A stretch of DNA of 64,000 nucleotides from Christiangramia gaetbulicola (GTDB taxonomy: Bacteria > Bacteroidota > Bacteroidia > Flavobacteriales > Flavobacteriaceae). Within the stretch, counting starts at the first letter, position 1. Each line of letters opens with the position of its first letter. The DNA lies in the NCBI RefSeq assembly GCF_003054225.1, contig NZ_QBKQ01000003.1:372001-436000 (forward strand), written 5' to 3'. Below, piece by piece: positions 16,025-22,657 of the stretch. A program made the translations under genes and the position numbers. The notes below the pieces were generated by a model that was not told the origin of the DNA, ran no database searches, and was given only the letters and a program-made list of their open reading frames with translations.

Positions 16025-16915
16025 ATGCCCTTTTCTGACTTTTTGGATTACCTTGAGCTCGAAAAAAAATATTCCTCTCATACCATTACTGCGTATTCCC
16101 GGGACCTTCGCGATTTTCAGGATTTCCTAATAAAAACATTTGAACAGGACTCTCTGGTGGAGGTGAACTACTCCCAGATTAGAAGCTGGATCGTAGACCT
16201 GTCTGAATTCGGTATTACCAATAGAACCATCAACCGTAAGCTTTCTTCTCTTAAATCTTATTACCGTTTCCTTTTGAAAACCGGGCAGATCGAATCTTCT
16301 CCCTTGATTAAGCATAAAGCCTTAAAGACATCTAAAAAGGTGCAGATACCTTTTTCTGAAGCAGAGATCGTAAAAGTCCTCGAGAATATCGATGATTCTA
16401 ATTTTGAGGGGATACGGGACAGGTTTATTGTAGAATTGTTTTATTCTACTGGAATAAGAAGGATAGAACTAATAAATATAAGATTGCAGGATCTGGATCT
16501 CGACTCTGGTGTTCTAAAGGTTCTGGGGAAGAGAAATAAGGAAAGGTATATTCCTTTGATCAATTCTGTAGTAAAAACCGGACGGGCTTATTTAGAGCAA
16601 AGAACCGCTAATCACGGAGCCCTGCTGGGGGACCATCTTTTTTTAACTTCCAGGGGAGATAAAATCTATGAAAGTTTTGTTTATAGAGTTATAAATAATT
16701 ATTTTAGTGAGGTGTCTGGCAAACTAAAAAAGAGTCCGCATATACTGCGACATTCGTTTGCCACTCATTTATTGAACCAGGGAGCTAATCTAAATGCGGT
16801 AAAAGAATTATTGGGTCATTCCAGTCTGGCAGCGACTCAAGTCTACACTCATAATAGTATCGCCGAATTGAGCAAAATACATAAACAGGCTCATCCCCGG
16901 AACAATAAGGATTAA
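16025..16915 (+). CDS. xerC: site-specific tyrosine recombinase XerC/XerD type
   Basis: A 296-residue chromosome-dimer-resolution recombinase. The N-terminal SAM-like core-binding domain spans about 1-95. The catalytic domain has Arg145 (TGIRRIEL), Lys169, His239-x-x-Arg242 (HILRHS), His265 (LLGHSS) and nucleophile Tyr274 (VYTH). The tail (SIAELSKIHKQAHPR) resembles XerC. Length matches the family. It lies between rpsU and hpf, outside any mobile element, which favours a housekeeping Xer role over a phage integrase. XerD is expected elsewhere. Confidence 0.9.
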   Translation: MPFSDFLDYLELEKKYSSHTITAYSRDLRDFQDFLIKTFEQDSLVEVNYSQIRSWIVDLSEFGITNRTINRKLSSLKSYYRFLLKTGQIESSPLIKHKALKTSKKVQIPFSEAEIVKVLENIDDSNFEGIRDRFIVELFYSTGIRRIELINIRLQDLDLDSGVLKVLGKRNKERYIPLINSVVKTGRAYLEQRTANHGALLGDHLFLTSRGDKIYESFVYRVINNYFSEVSGKLKKSPHILRHSFATHLLNQGANLNAVKELLGHSSLAATQVYTHNSIAELSKIHKQAHPRNNKD

Positions 16916-16948
16916 CTAATCATTTTGTTTAATTAAATTCTACAGGAT

Positions 16949-17251
16949 ATGAAAATGAATCTGCAGTCCGTAAACTTCAATGCTGATCAAAAACTGATTG
17001 ATTTCACCCAAAAAAAACTTGATAAACTAGAAAACTATTTTGATAAGATAATCCATGCCGATGTATTCTTCAAGGTGCAGAACACAAGTGCCAAAGAGAA
17101 TAAAATTACAGAAATATTAATAAGTGTACCAGGAGGTGATCTCATGGTGAAAAAGACCTGTAGTAAGTTCGAAGCCTGTGTAGATGAGTGTGTTAATTCA
17201 TTACAGCGACAGTTGATTAAACGAAAGGAAAAAATGAGTGCTCATGTTTAG
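16949..17251 (+). CDS. hpf: short ribosome hibernation promoting factor (HPF/RaiA family)
   Basis: A 100-residue protein with the beta-alpha-beta-beta-beta-alpha layout of sigma-54 modulation/S30AE proteins: IDFTQKKLDKLENYFDKI, ADVFFKV, KITEILISVPGGDLMVKK and a C-terminal basic helix. It lacks the C-terminal dimerisation domain of long HPF. It probably binds the 30S decoding centre in slow growth. It is 33 bases downstream of xerC and probably cotranscribed. Confidence 0.85.
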   Translation: MKMNLQSVNFNADQKLIDFTQKKLDKLENYFDKIIHADVFFKVQNTSAKENKITEILISVPGGDLMVKKTCSKFEACVDECVNSLQRQLIKRKEKMSAHV

Positions 17252-17274
17252 CTGATTTTTTTTAAAATTATTTT

Positions 17275-17303
17275 TTGATAAAGGAATAATTTATATACAT
17301 TTG
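17275..17303 (+). promoter_or_regulatory. promoter of the tRNA cluster
   Basis: TTG at 17275-17277 and TACATTTG at 17296-17303 with an 18-base spacer. The following CAGTCCG resembles the start-site context upstream of rpsU. Transcription would run into tRNA-Thr. Confidence 0.75.
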
Positions 17304-17354
17304 CAGTCCGTTAGAAATAGCGGACTTTTTTATGCTGAAAAAGTTAGCATAAAG

Positions 17355-17428
17355 GCCGATGTAGCTCAGCTGGCTAGAGCAGCTGATTTGTAATCAGCAG
17401 GTCGTGGGTTCGAGTCCCTCCATCGGCT
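17355..17428 (+). tRNA. trnT: tRNA-Thr (TGT)
   Basis: A 74-base cloverleaf: acceptor GCCGATG pairs with CATCGGC, the anticodon arm CTGAT-TTTGTAA-ATCAG carries TGT, and the T arm contains GGTTCGAGTCC. The discriminator base is T and no CCA is encoded. An identical copy lies at 38623-38696. Confidence 0.97.
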
Positions 17429-17445
17429 CTTGAAATACTGAAATA

Positions 17446-17466
17446 CCGAAGTTTCGGAGATTTTTT
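17446..17466 (+). terminator. putative terminator after tRNA-Thr
   Basis: CCGA/TCGG forms a four-pair hairpin around AGTT, followed by AGA and six T residues. The stem is short, so this could allow read-through to tRNA-Tyr. Confidence 0.45.
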
Positions 17467-17526
17467 AAAATTTAAAACCTTAAGGTTGAAACGATTGAAA
17501 AATAATCTTCAGAAATTTTAAAAAAT
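17460..17526. repeat. 14-base perfect inverted repeat with inner palindrome
   Basis: ATTTTTTAAAATTT at 17460-17473 is exactly complementary to AAATTTTAAAAAAT at 17513-17526. Between them lies the 12-base palindrome AACCTTAAGGTT (17476-17487). The arms are AT-only, so part of the match may reflect composition. Confidence 0.6.
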
Positions 17527-17527
17527 G

Positions 17528-17559
17528 CTTTGGATGGTGCTTTAAAATTGCTTTAATTT
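17528..17559 (+). promoter_or_regulatory. possible second promoter, before tRNA-Tyr
   Basis: TTTG at 17528-17531 and TTAATTTG at 17552-17559 (20 bases apart) differ from consensus by one base in the -7 element. It would allow tRNA-Tyr and later tRNAs to be transcribed independently of tRNA-Thr. Confidence 0.4.
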
Positions 17560-17627
17560 GCACCCGTTTTAAAAACCATTGGAAGCTTAGCTGTTTCAGC
17601 TACGGTTCTATGAAATAGTGTAAAATT

Positions 17628-17710
17628 GGGGAGATACTCAAGCGGCCAACGAGGACAGACTGTAAATCTGTTGTCTTTCGACTTCGCAGGTTCGAATCCT
17701 GCTCTCCCCA
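17628..17710 (+). tRNA. trnY: tRNA-Tyr (GTA)
   Basis: An 83-base class II tRNA: acceptor GGGGAGA pairs with TCTCCCC, anticodon arm ACAGA-CTGTAAA-TCTGT carries GTA, and a long variable arm (TTGTCTTTCGACTTCG) precedes the GGTTCGAATCC T arm. Discriminator A. Confidence 0.97.
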
Positions 17711-17712
17711 CA

Positions 17713-17773
17713 AAGATTTTTATAGAGACCGCGTAGAAAATTTATTTTCTAAAGCGGGTGAGATAAAAATCTT
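17713..17773 (+). other. long hairpin in the tRNA-Tyr/tRNA-Gly spacer
   Basis: AAGATTTTTAT (17713-17723) pairs perfectly with ATAAAAATCTT (17763-17773). Inside it, an ACCGC/GCGGGT stem and the stem AGAAAAT/ATTTTCT continue the pairing to a two-base centre. It lies three bases after tRNA-Tyr and has no T-run, so it looks like a processing signal rather than a terminator. Confidence 0.7.
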
Positions 17774-17774
17774 G

Positions 17775-17792
17775 GTAAGGGGTCACCCTTAC
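17775..17792 (+). other. second spacer hairpin
   Basis: GTAAGGG and CCCTTAC form a perfect seven-pair stem around a GTCA tetraloop, one base after the preceding long hairpin. Confidence 0.65.
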
Positions 17793-17798
17793 AGGATC

Positions 17799-17814
17799 AT
17801 CAAATTTATTTGAT
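17799..17814 (+). other. third spacer hairpin/palindrome
   Basis: ATCAAAT and ATTTGAT form a seven-pair inverted repeat around a TT centre, 22 bases before tRNA-Gly. Confidence 0.5.
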
Positions 17815-17836
17815 AACCCTATTAAAAATATGAAAT

Positions 17837-17909
17837 GCGGGAGTAGCTCAGTTGGTAGAGCGTCAGCCTTCCAAGCTGAATGTCGCCGGTTCGAACCCGG
17901 TCTCCCGCT
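17837..17909 (+). tRNA. trnG: tRNA-Gly (TCC)
   Basis: A 73-base cloverleaf: acceptor GCGGGAG pairs with CTCCCGC, the anticodon arm TCAGC-CTTCCAA-GCTGA carries TCC, and the T arm has GGTTCGAACCC. Discriminator T. Confidence 0.97.
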
Positions 17910-18051
17910 CTAAATAAATTGAATCAGGATATTCCCCGGTCGTAAGATAGTTCAAGATTAAAGGTTTTTTACTCCTTTTGAATTGTTGAGCTATTTATTA
18001 GGTTACTAATAATGGGTTATTTCGGCTGTATTACCTCACTCCTGATCTTTT

Positions 18052-18076
18052 CCATAAACCCTTGATAGGTTTATGG
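18052..18076 (+). other. hairpin in the tRNA-Gly/tRNA-Thr spacer
   Basis: CCATAAACC and GGTTTATGG form a perfect nine-pair stem with a seven-base loop, 30 bases upstream of tRNA-Thr(GGT), with no T-run after it. A short palindrome CTGTTTAAAACAG follows at 18083-18095. Confidence 0.55.
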
Positions 18077-18106
18077 ATATCGCTGTTTAAAACAGTCAAT
18101 TGTCTG

Positions 18107-18178
18107 GCCGACGTAGCTCAGGGGTAGAGCGTTTCCTTGGTAAGGAAGAGGTCACGGGTTCAATTCCCGTCGTTGGCT
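18107..18178 (+). tRNA. trnT: tRNA-Thr (GGT)
   Basis: A 72-base cloverleaf: acceptor GCCGACG pairs with CGTTGGC (one G-T pair), the anticodon arm TTTCC-TTGGTAA-GGAAG carries GGT, and the T arm has GGTTCAATTCC. Discriminator T. It precedes tuf by 57 bases and is probably cotranscribed with it. Confidence 0.97.
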
Positions 18179-18235
18179 CTAGTTTTGTATAAAATTGAAC
18201 ACTAATATATAACTAAGATTAAATAAGTATTAATT

Positions 18236-19423
18236 ATGGCAAAGGAAACTTATGATCGTTCCAAACCGCACCTAAATATTGGTACAATTGGACACGTAGA
18301 TCACGGAAAAACTACTTTAACTGCAGCTATTACTAAAGTAATGGCTGATGCTGGATATTCAGAAGCTAGTGCGTTCGACCAAATCGATAACGCTCCAGAA
18401 GAAAAAGAAAGAGGTATTACAATTAACTCTTCTCACGTAGAGTATTCAACTGCAAACCGTCACTACGCACACGTTGACTGTCCTGGTCACGCCGATTACG
18501 TAAAGAACATGGTAACTGGTGCTGCTCAGATGGACGGTGCTATCCTTGTTGTGGCTGCGACTGATGGTCCTATGCCTCAAACTCGTGAGCACATCCTTCT
18601 TGGACGCCAGGTAGGTATTCCAAGAATCGTTGTATTCTTAAATAAAGTTGACCTTGTTGATGATGAGGAGCTTCTTGAACTAGTTGAGATGGAAGTAAGA
18701 GATCTTCTTTCTTTCTACGAGTATGATGGTGATAACGGTCCTGTAATTTCAGGTTCTGCACTTGGAGCTTTAGAAGGAGATGAGAAATGGTCTAAGACTG
18801 TTCTTGATCTTATGGAAGCTGTTGATAACTGGATTGAACTTCCACAGCGTGATGTAGATAAGCCTTTCTTGATGCCTATCGAAGATGTATTCTCTATTAC
18901 AGGTCGTGGTACTGTTGCAACTGGTCGTATCGAGACTGGTGTTGCTAACACTGGAGATCCTGTAGAGATCATTGGTATGGGAGCTGGAAAACTTACTTCT
19001 ACTATTACTGGAGTTGAGATGTTCCGTAAGATCCTAGATAGAGGTGAAGCTGGAGATAACGTTGGTATCCTATTAAGAGGTATCGAGAAAACTCAGATCT
19101 CAAGAGGTATGGTTATTACTAAGCCTGGATCTGTAACTCCTCACGCTAAATTCAAAGCAGAGGTTTATATCCTTAAGAAAGAAGAAGGTGGACGTCACAC
19201 TCCATTCCATAACAACTACCGTCCTCAGTTCTACGTACGTACAACTGATGTAACAGGAACAATCAACCTTCCTGATGGAGTAGAAATGGTAATGCCTGGT
19301 GATAACCTTACTATTACAGTAGAGCTTATCCAGCCAATCGCAATGAATGTTGGACTACGTTTCGCTATCCGTGAAGGTGGTAGAACTGTAGGTGCTGGTC
19401 AGGTAACTGAAATTCTAGACTAA
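18236..19423 (+). CDS. tuf: translation elongation factor Tu
   Basis: A 395-residue GTPase that delivers aminoacyl-tRNA to the ribosome. The P-loop is GHVDHGKTT (19-27), with the DxxG motif in DCPGHAD and the NKVD and SGSAL guanine-specificity motifs; domains II and III follow in normal order. The tRNA-Thr, tuf, tRNA-Trp, secE, nusG arrangement is standard in Bacteroidota. Confidence 0.98.
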   Translation: MAKETYDRSKPHLNIGTIGHVDHGKTTLTAAITKVMADAGYSEASAFDQIDNAPEEKERGITINSSHVEYSTANRHYAHVDCPGHADYVKNMVTGAAQMDGAILVVAATDGPMPQTREHILLGRQVGIPRIVVFLNKVDLVDDEELLELVEMEVRDLLSFYEYDGDNGPVISGSALGALEGDEKWSKTVLDLMEAVDNWIELPQRDVDKPFLMPIEDVFSITGRGTVATGRIETGVANTGDPVEIIGMGAGKLTSTITGVEMFRKILDRGEAGDNVGILLRGIEKTQISRGMVITKPGSVTPHAKFKAEVYILKKEEGGRHTPFHNNYRPQFYVRTTDVTGTINLPDGVEMVMPGDNLTITVELIQPIAMNVGLRFAIREGGRTVGAGQVTEILD

Positions 19424-19440
19424 GAATTATTATATATAAA

Positions 19441-19469
19441 AAGGTATCCCGTTAAAAGCGGGATGCCTT
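19441..19469 (+). other. hairpin between tuf and tRNA-Trp
   Basis: AAGGTATCCCG pairs with CGGGATGCCTT (one G-T pair) around a seven-base loop. It has no T-run, so it more likely marks RNA processing or a partial terminator between tuf and the tRNA-Trp-secE-nusG transcript. Confidence 0.6.
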
Positions 19470-19480
19470 CACTTATATTT

Positions 19481-19553
19481 ACGGGTTTAGCTCAGTTGGT
19501 AGAGCACTGGTCTCCAAAACCAGGTGTCGGGAGTTCGAGCCTCTCAACCCGTG
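19481..19553 (+). tRNA. trnW: tRNA-Trp (CCA)
   Basis: A 73-base cloverleaf: acceptor ACGGGTT pairs with AACCCGT, the anticodon arm CTGGT-CTCCAAA-ACCAG carries CCA, and the T arm has AGTTCGAGCCT. Discriminator G. It ends 18 bases before secE. Confidence 0.97.
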
Positions 19554-19571
19554 CAAATATTTTTTTTGAAA

Positions 19572-19769
19572 ATGGCAGGAATTGTTAATTACGTATCAGA
19601 ATCATATAACGAGTTAAGAAACCACGTTACCTGGACAAGTTGGACTGAGGCTCAAAAGCTAACAGTGCTTGTGGCTGTGTTCTCGATTATTTTTTCATTG
19701 GCTATTTGGGGTGTTGACACGCTTTTTAGTGGAGCGATTGAGCAATACTTCGAATGGGTTAAATCTTAA
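19572..19769 (+). CDS. secE: preprotein translocase subunit SecE
   Basis: A 65-residue single-spanning protein: an amphipathic helix with NELRNHVTWTSW (the conserved Trp region) followed by one membrane segment (about 30-50). It stabilises SecY in the translocon. The ATG at 19572 was chosen; an in-frame codon further upstream lies inside tRNA-Trp. Its place directly before nusG is the universal order. Confidence 0.93.
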   Translation: MAGIVNYVSESYNELRNHVTWTSWTEAQKLTVLVAVFSIIFSLAIWGVDTLFSGAIEQYFEWVKS

Positions 19770-19774
19770 AATAA

Positions 19775-20332
19775 ATGGCGATGGCAGAAGCAAAGGAAAA
19801 AAAATGGTATGTGGTTCGTGCCGTTAGTGGACAGGAGAACAAAGTCAAGGATTATATCGAGAAAGAGATCGAATATTTAGGTCTTCAGGATGCGATAGAT
19901 CAGGTTTTGGTTCCTACTGAAAAAGTTATCCAGATTCGTAATGGTAAGAAGGTAAACAAAGAAAGAGTTTACTTTCCAGGATATGTAATGATCCAGGCGA
20001 ATATCGCCGGGGAAATTCCTCATATTATTAAAGGAATCAACGGAGTTATTGGATTTCTAGGTGAAACAAAAGGAGGAGATCCTGTGCCGCTTAGAAAATC
20101 TGAGGTGAATAGAATGTTAGGTAAGGTTGATGAGCTTTCTGTGAAGGCTGATAATGTTGCGATTCCGTTTACTATAGGAGAGACCATTAAAGTAATTGAC
20201 GGACCGTTCAATGGCTTTAACGGTACAGTAGAAAAGATTAATGAAGAGAAGCGTAAACTTGAGGTAATGGTTAAGATCTTCGGAAGAAAGACGCCATTAG
20301 AATTAAGTTATATGCAGGTAGAAAAAGTATAA
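19775..20332 (+). CDS. nusG: transcription termination/antitermination protein NusG
   Basis: A 185-residue factor with an N-terminal NGN domain (WYVVRAVSGQENKVKDYI, FPGYVMIQ) that binds RNA polymerase and a C-terminal KOW domain (IKVIDGPFNGFNGTVEKI). The start is ATG at 19775 or the ATG two codons on at 19781. It follows secE by five bases. Confidence 0.96.
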   Translation: MAMAEAKEKKWYVVRAVSGQENKVKDYIEKEIEYLGLQDAIDQVLVPTEKVIQIRNGKKVNKERVYFPGYVMIQANIAGEIPHIIKGINGVIGFLGETKGGDPVPLRKSEVNRMLGKVDELSVKADNVAIPFTIGETIKVIDGPFNGFNGTVEKINEEKRKLEVMVKIFGRKTPLELSYMQVEKV

Positions 20333-20405
20333 TAATAACTGTTACATATTTTTTGATTGTTTTTTAAGCTTCCACTCAACAAACGATCATTTAAAAATTT
20401 GAAAA

Positions 20406-20843
20406 ATGGCAAAAGAAGTAAGTAAAGTTGTAAAACTACAAGTTCGCGGAGGTGCTGCTAACCCATCACCACCAGTTGGACCTGCTTTAGGTGCTGCCGG
20501 AGTAAACATCATGGAATTCTGTAAGCAATTCAATGGTAGAACTCAGGATAAGCAAGGAAAGGTACTTCCAGTTGCAATTACTGTTTACACGGATAAGTCT
20601 TTCGATTTCGTTATCAAGACTCCACCTGCGGCAGTACAATTGATGGAAGCGGCAAAAACTAAAAAAGGTTCTGGTGAGCCGAACAGAAAAAAAGTAGCTA
20701 GTGTTTCTTGGGATCAGGTTAAAGCGATTGCAGAAGACAAGATGCAGGATCTTAATGCATTTACTGTAGAGTCTGCAATGAAAATGGTTGCCGGAACAGC
20801 TCGTTCGATGGGAATAACTGTAAAAGGTGATGCACCGTTTTAA
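20406..20843 (+). CDS. rplK: 50S ribosomal protein L11
   Basis: A 145-residue protein with the N-terminal [20 protein letters not shown] signature and a C-terminal rRNA-binding domain ([16 protein letters not shown]). It forms the GTPase-associated centre stalk base. The 73-base gap after nusG could hold a leader for L1-mediated control, but no clear L1 site was recognised. Confidence 0.97.
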   Translation: MAKEVSKVVKLQVRGGAANPSPPVGPALGAAGVNIMEFCKQFNGRTQDKQGKVLPVAITVYTDKSFDFVIKTPPAAVQLMEAAKTKKGSGEPNRKKVASVSWDQVKAIAEDKMQDLNAFTVESAMKMVAGTARSMGITVKGDAPF

Positions 20844-20862
20844 TCCAAAAAGAAATTAGAAA

Positions 20863-21561
20863 ATGGCAAAATTAACTAAAAAGCAAAAAGAAGCTCAGTC
20901 TAAGATTGAGAACGGCAAGACTTATACAGTGGCCGAAGCTTCTGCTTTGATAAAAGAAGTTTCCAACGAGAACTTTGACGCTTCTGTAGATCTTGCAGTT
21001 CGTTTGAACGTAGATCCACGTAAAGCTAACCAGATGGTGAGAGGTGTAGTAACACTTCCTCATGGAACTGGTAAGGACGTTAAGGTTTTGGCTCTTGTAA
21101 CTCCAGATAAGGAAGAAGAAGCTAAAGAAGCTGGTGCCGATTACGTTGGATTAGATGAATACCTTGAGAAGATCAAAGGCGGTTGGACAGATGTTGATGT
21201 GATCATCACTATGCCAAGCGTAATGGGAAAACTTGGACCGCTAGGACGTGTTCTAGGACCAAGAGGTTTAATGCCTAACCCAAAGACCGGTACTGTAACT
21301 ATGGATATCGCTAAAGCGGTTTCTGATGTGAAGGCTGGTAAGATCGACTTTAAGGTTGACAAAACTGGTATCGTGCATGCAGCAGTTGGAAAAGCATCTT
21401 TCGATGCTGAGAAAATTGCAGGTAACGCGAGAGAATTATTAACTACGCTGGTAAAATTGAAGCCTCAGGCAGCTAAAGGTGTTTATATTAAGAGTATTTA
21501 TATGACCACTACTATGAGCCCGAGTGTAGCAATAGATACTAAAAGGTTTACTGAGCAATAA
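20863..21561 (+). CDS. rplA: 50S ribosomal protein L1
   Basis: A 232-residue protein containing the L1 signature ([28 protein letters not shown]) and C-terminal [16 protein letters not shown]. It forms the L1 stalk at the E site. It is 19 bases after rplK, as in the conserved operon. Confidence 0.97.
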   Translation: MAKLTKKQKEAQSKIENGKTYTVAEASALIKEVSNENFDASVDLAVRLNVDPRKANQMVRGVVTLPHGTGKDVKVLALVTPDKEEEAKEAGADYVGLDEYLEKIKGGWTDVDVIITMPSVMGKLGPLGRVLGPRGLMPNPKTGTVTMDIAKAVSDVKAGKIDFKVDKTGIVHAAVGKASFDAEKIAGNARELLTTLVKLKPQAAKGVYIKSIYMTTTMSPSVAIDTKRFTEQ

Positions 21562-21570
21562 TTTAAGATT

Positions 21571-22092
21571 ATGACAAGAGAAGAAAAATCACAAGTTATA
21601 GAAGATTTAACTGCCCAGTTAGCCGGATTCCAAACTATCTATTTGGCTGACATTTCTGGCCTTGATGCTGGAAGTACTTCTAACTTACGTAGAGCTTGTT
21701 TCAAAGCTGATGTAAAGTTATCGGTAGTTAAAAATACATTGCTTGCAAAAGCTATGGAAGCAGCTGATAAAGATTTCGGTGACCTTCCAACTGTTTTAAA
21801 AGGCAATACCTCAATCATGCTTTCTGAGACCGGAAATGCTCCGGCGAAAGTAATTAAGGATTTTAGAAAGAAATCTAACAAGCCTCTACTTAAAGGAGCT
21901 TTCGTAGAAGAAGCAATTTATGTAGGTGATGACTATCTTGAAACACTTGTTAACATCAAGTCTAAAGAAGAAGTTATCGGGGATATCGTTGGATTGCTTC
22001 AATCTCCTGCTAAAAACGTTGTTTCAGCACTTAAATCAGGTGGTGGAAAGATCGCAGGAATCCTTAAGACCCTTTCAGAAAAGGAAGGATAA
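21571..22092 (+). CDS. rplJ: 50S ribosomal protein L10
   Basis: A 173-residue protein with EEKSQVIEDLTAQLAGFQTI at the N-terminus, the RRACFKADVKLSVVKNTLL rRNA-binding segment and a C-terminal helix that carries L7/L12 dimers. It follows rplA by nine bases, so the long L10 leader known from E. coli is absent here. Confidence 0.97.
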   Translation: MTREEKSQVIEDLTAQLAGFQTIYLADISGLDAGSTSNLRRACFKADVKLSVVKNTLLAKAMEAADKDFGDLPTVLKGNTSIMLSETGNAPAKVIKDFRKKSNKPLLKGAFVEEAIYVGDDYLETLVNIKSKEEVIGDIVGLLQSPAKNVVSALKSGGGKIAGILKTLSEKEG

Positions 22093-22149
22093 CATAGTAC
22101 GCACTTTTTAACAATTATAAATTAAAGAACTTTTTAAAAACGATAGAAA

Positions 22150-22524
22150 ATGGCAGATTTAAAAGATTTCGCAGAACAATTAGTTAACCTTACAGTAAAA
22201 GAAGTAAATGAGTTAGCTGATATCTTAAAAGAAGAATATGGTATCGAGCCTGCTGCTGCTGCAGTAGCTGTTGCTGGTGGCGCTGCTGCTGGTGGTGAAG
22301 AAGCTGAAGAGCAAACTGAATTCGACGTAATTCTTAAAGCTCCAGGTGGATCTAAATTAGCTGTAGTTAAACTTGTAAAAGAACTTACAGGACTAGGTCT
22401 TAAAGATGCTAAAGAATTAGTAGATGGTGCTCCAAAACCAGTAAAAGAAGGAGTAGCTAAAGACGAAGCAGAAGCTCTTAAAAAGCAATTAGAAGAAGCA
22501 GGAGCTGAGGTTGAGCTTAAATAA
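22150..22524 (+). CDS. rplL: 50S ribosomal protein L7/L12
   Basis: A 124-residue acidic stalk protein. An N-terminal dimerisation helix (1-30), an Ala/Gly-rich hinge (about 35-52) and the C-terminal domain ([20 protein letters not shown]) that recruits translational GTPases are all present. Confidence 0.97.
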   Translation: MADLKDFAEQLVNLTVKEVNELADILKEEYGIEPAAAAVAVAGGAAAGGEEAEEQTEFDVILKAPGGSKLAVVKLVKELTGLGLKDAKELVDGAPKPVKEGVAKDEAEALKKQLEEAGAEVELK

Positions 22525-22548
22525 GCTTAACACAAGCAATATTATTTA

Positions 22549-22586
22549 GGTTTAGACCTCAGGATTCACTCCTGGAGGTCTAAACC
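22549..22586 (+). other. long hairpin between rplL and rpoB
   Basis: GGTTTAGACCTC pairs perfectly with GAGGTCTAAACC (12 pairs), with an inner AGGA/TCCT stem. No T-run follows. The position equals that of the attenuator and RNase III site between rplL and rpoB in E. coli, so partial termination or cleavage that sets the ribosomal protein/polymerase ratio is likely. Confidence 0.7.
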
Positions 22587-22657
22587 ATTTTGCGTATATA
22601 GAACCGAACGTTTAAAAAGCGCAGTTTTTTTTATATAAATTATAATCCCGTCCATTG

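Noticed and set aside
16025-16915. Phage or island integrase next to a tRNA cluster
   Set aside because: Sequence and neighbours (rpsU, hpf) fit housekeeping XerC; no other mobile genes or att repeats flank it.
17305-17331. Hairpin AGTCCG/CGGACT plus T-run just before tRNA-Thr, looking like an attenuator
   Set aside because: The predicted transcription start (about 17309-17311) lies inside the left arm, so the RNA would lack a full stem.
18570-18972. Minus-strand reading frames inside tuf
   Set aside because: They are shadows of the strongly codon-biased EF-Tu gene, with no homology or start context. Similar shadows occur in rpoB, rpoC, prfC and rplA.
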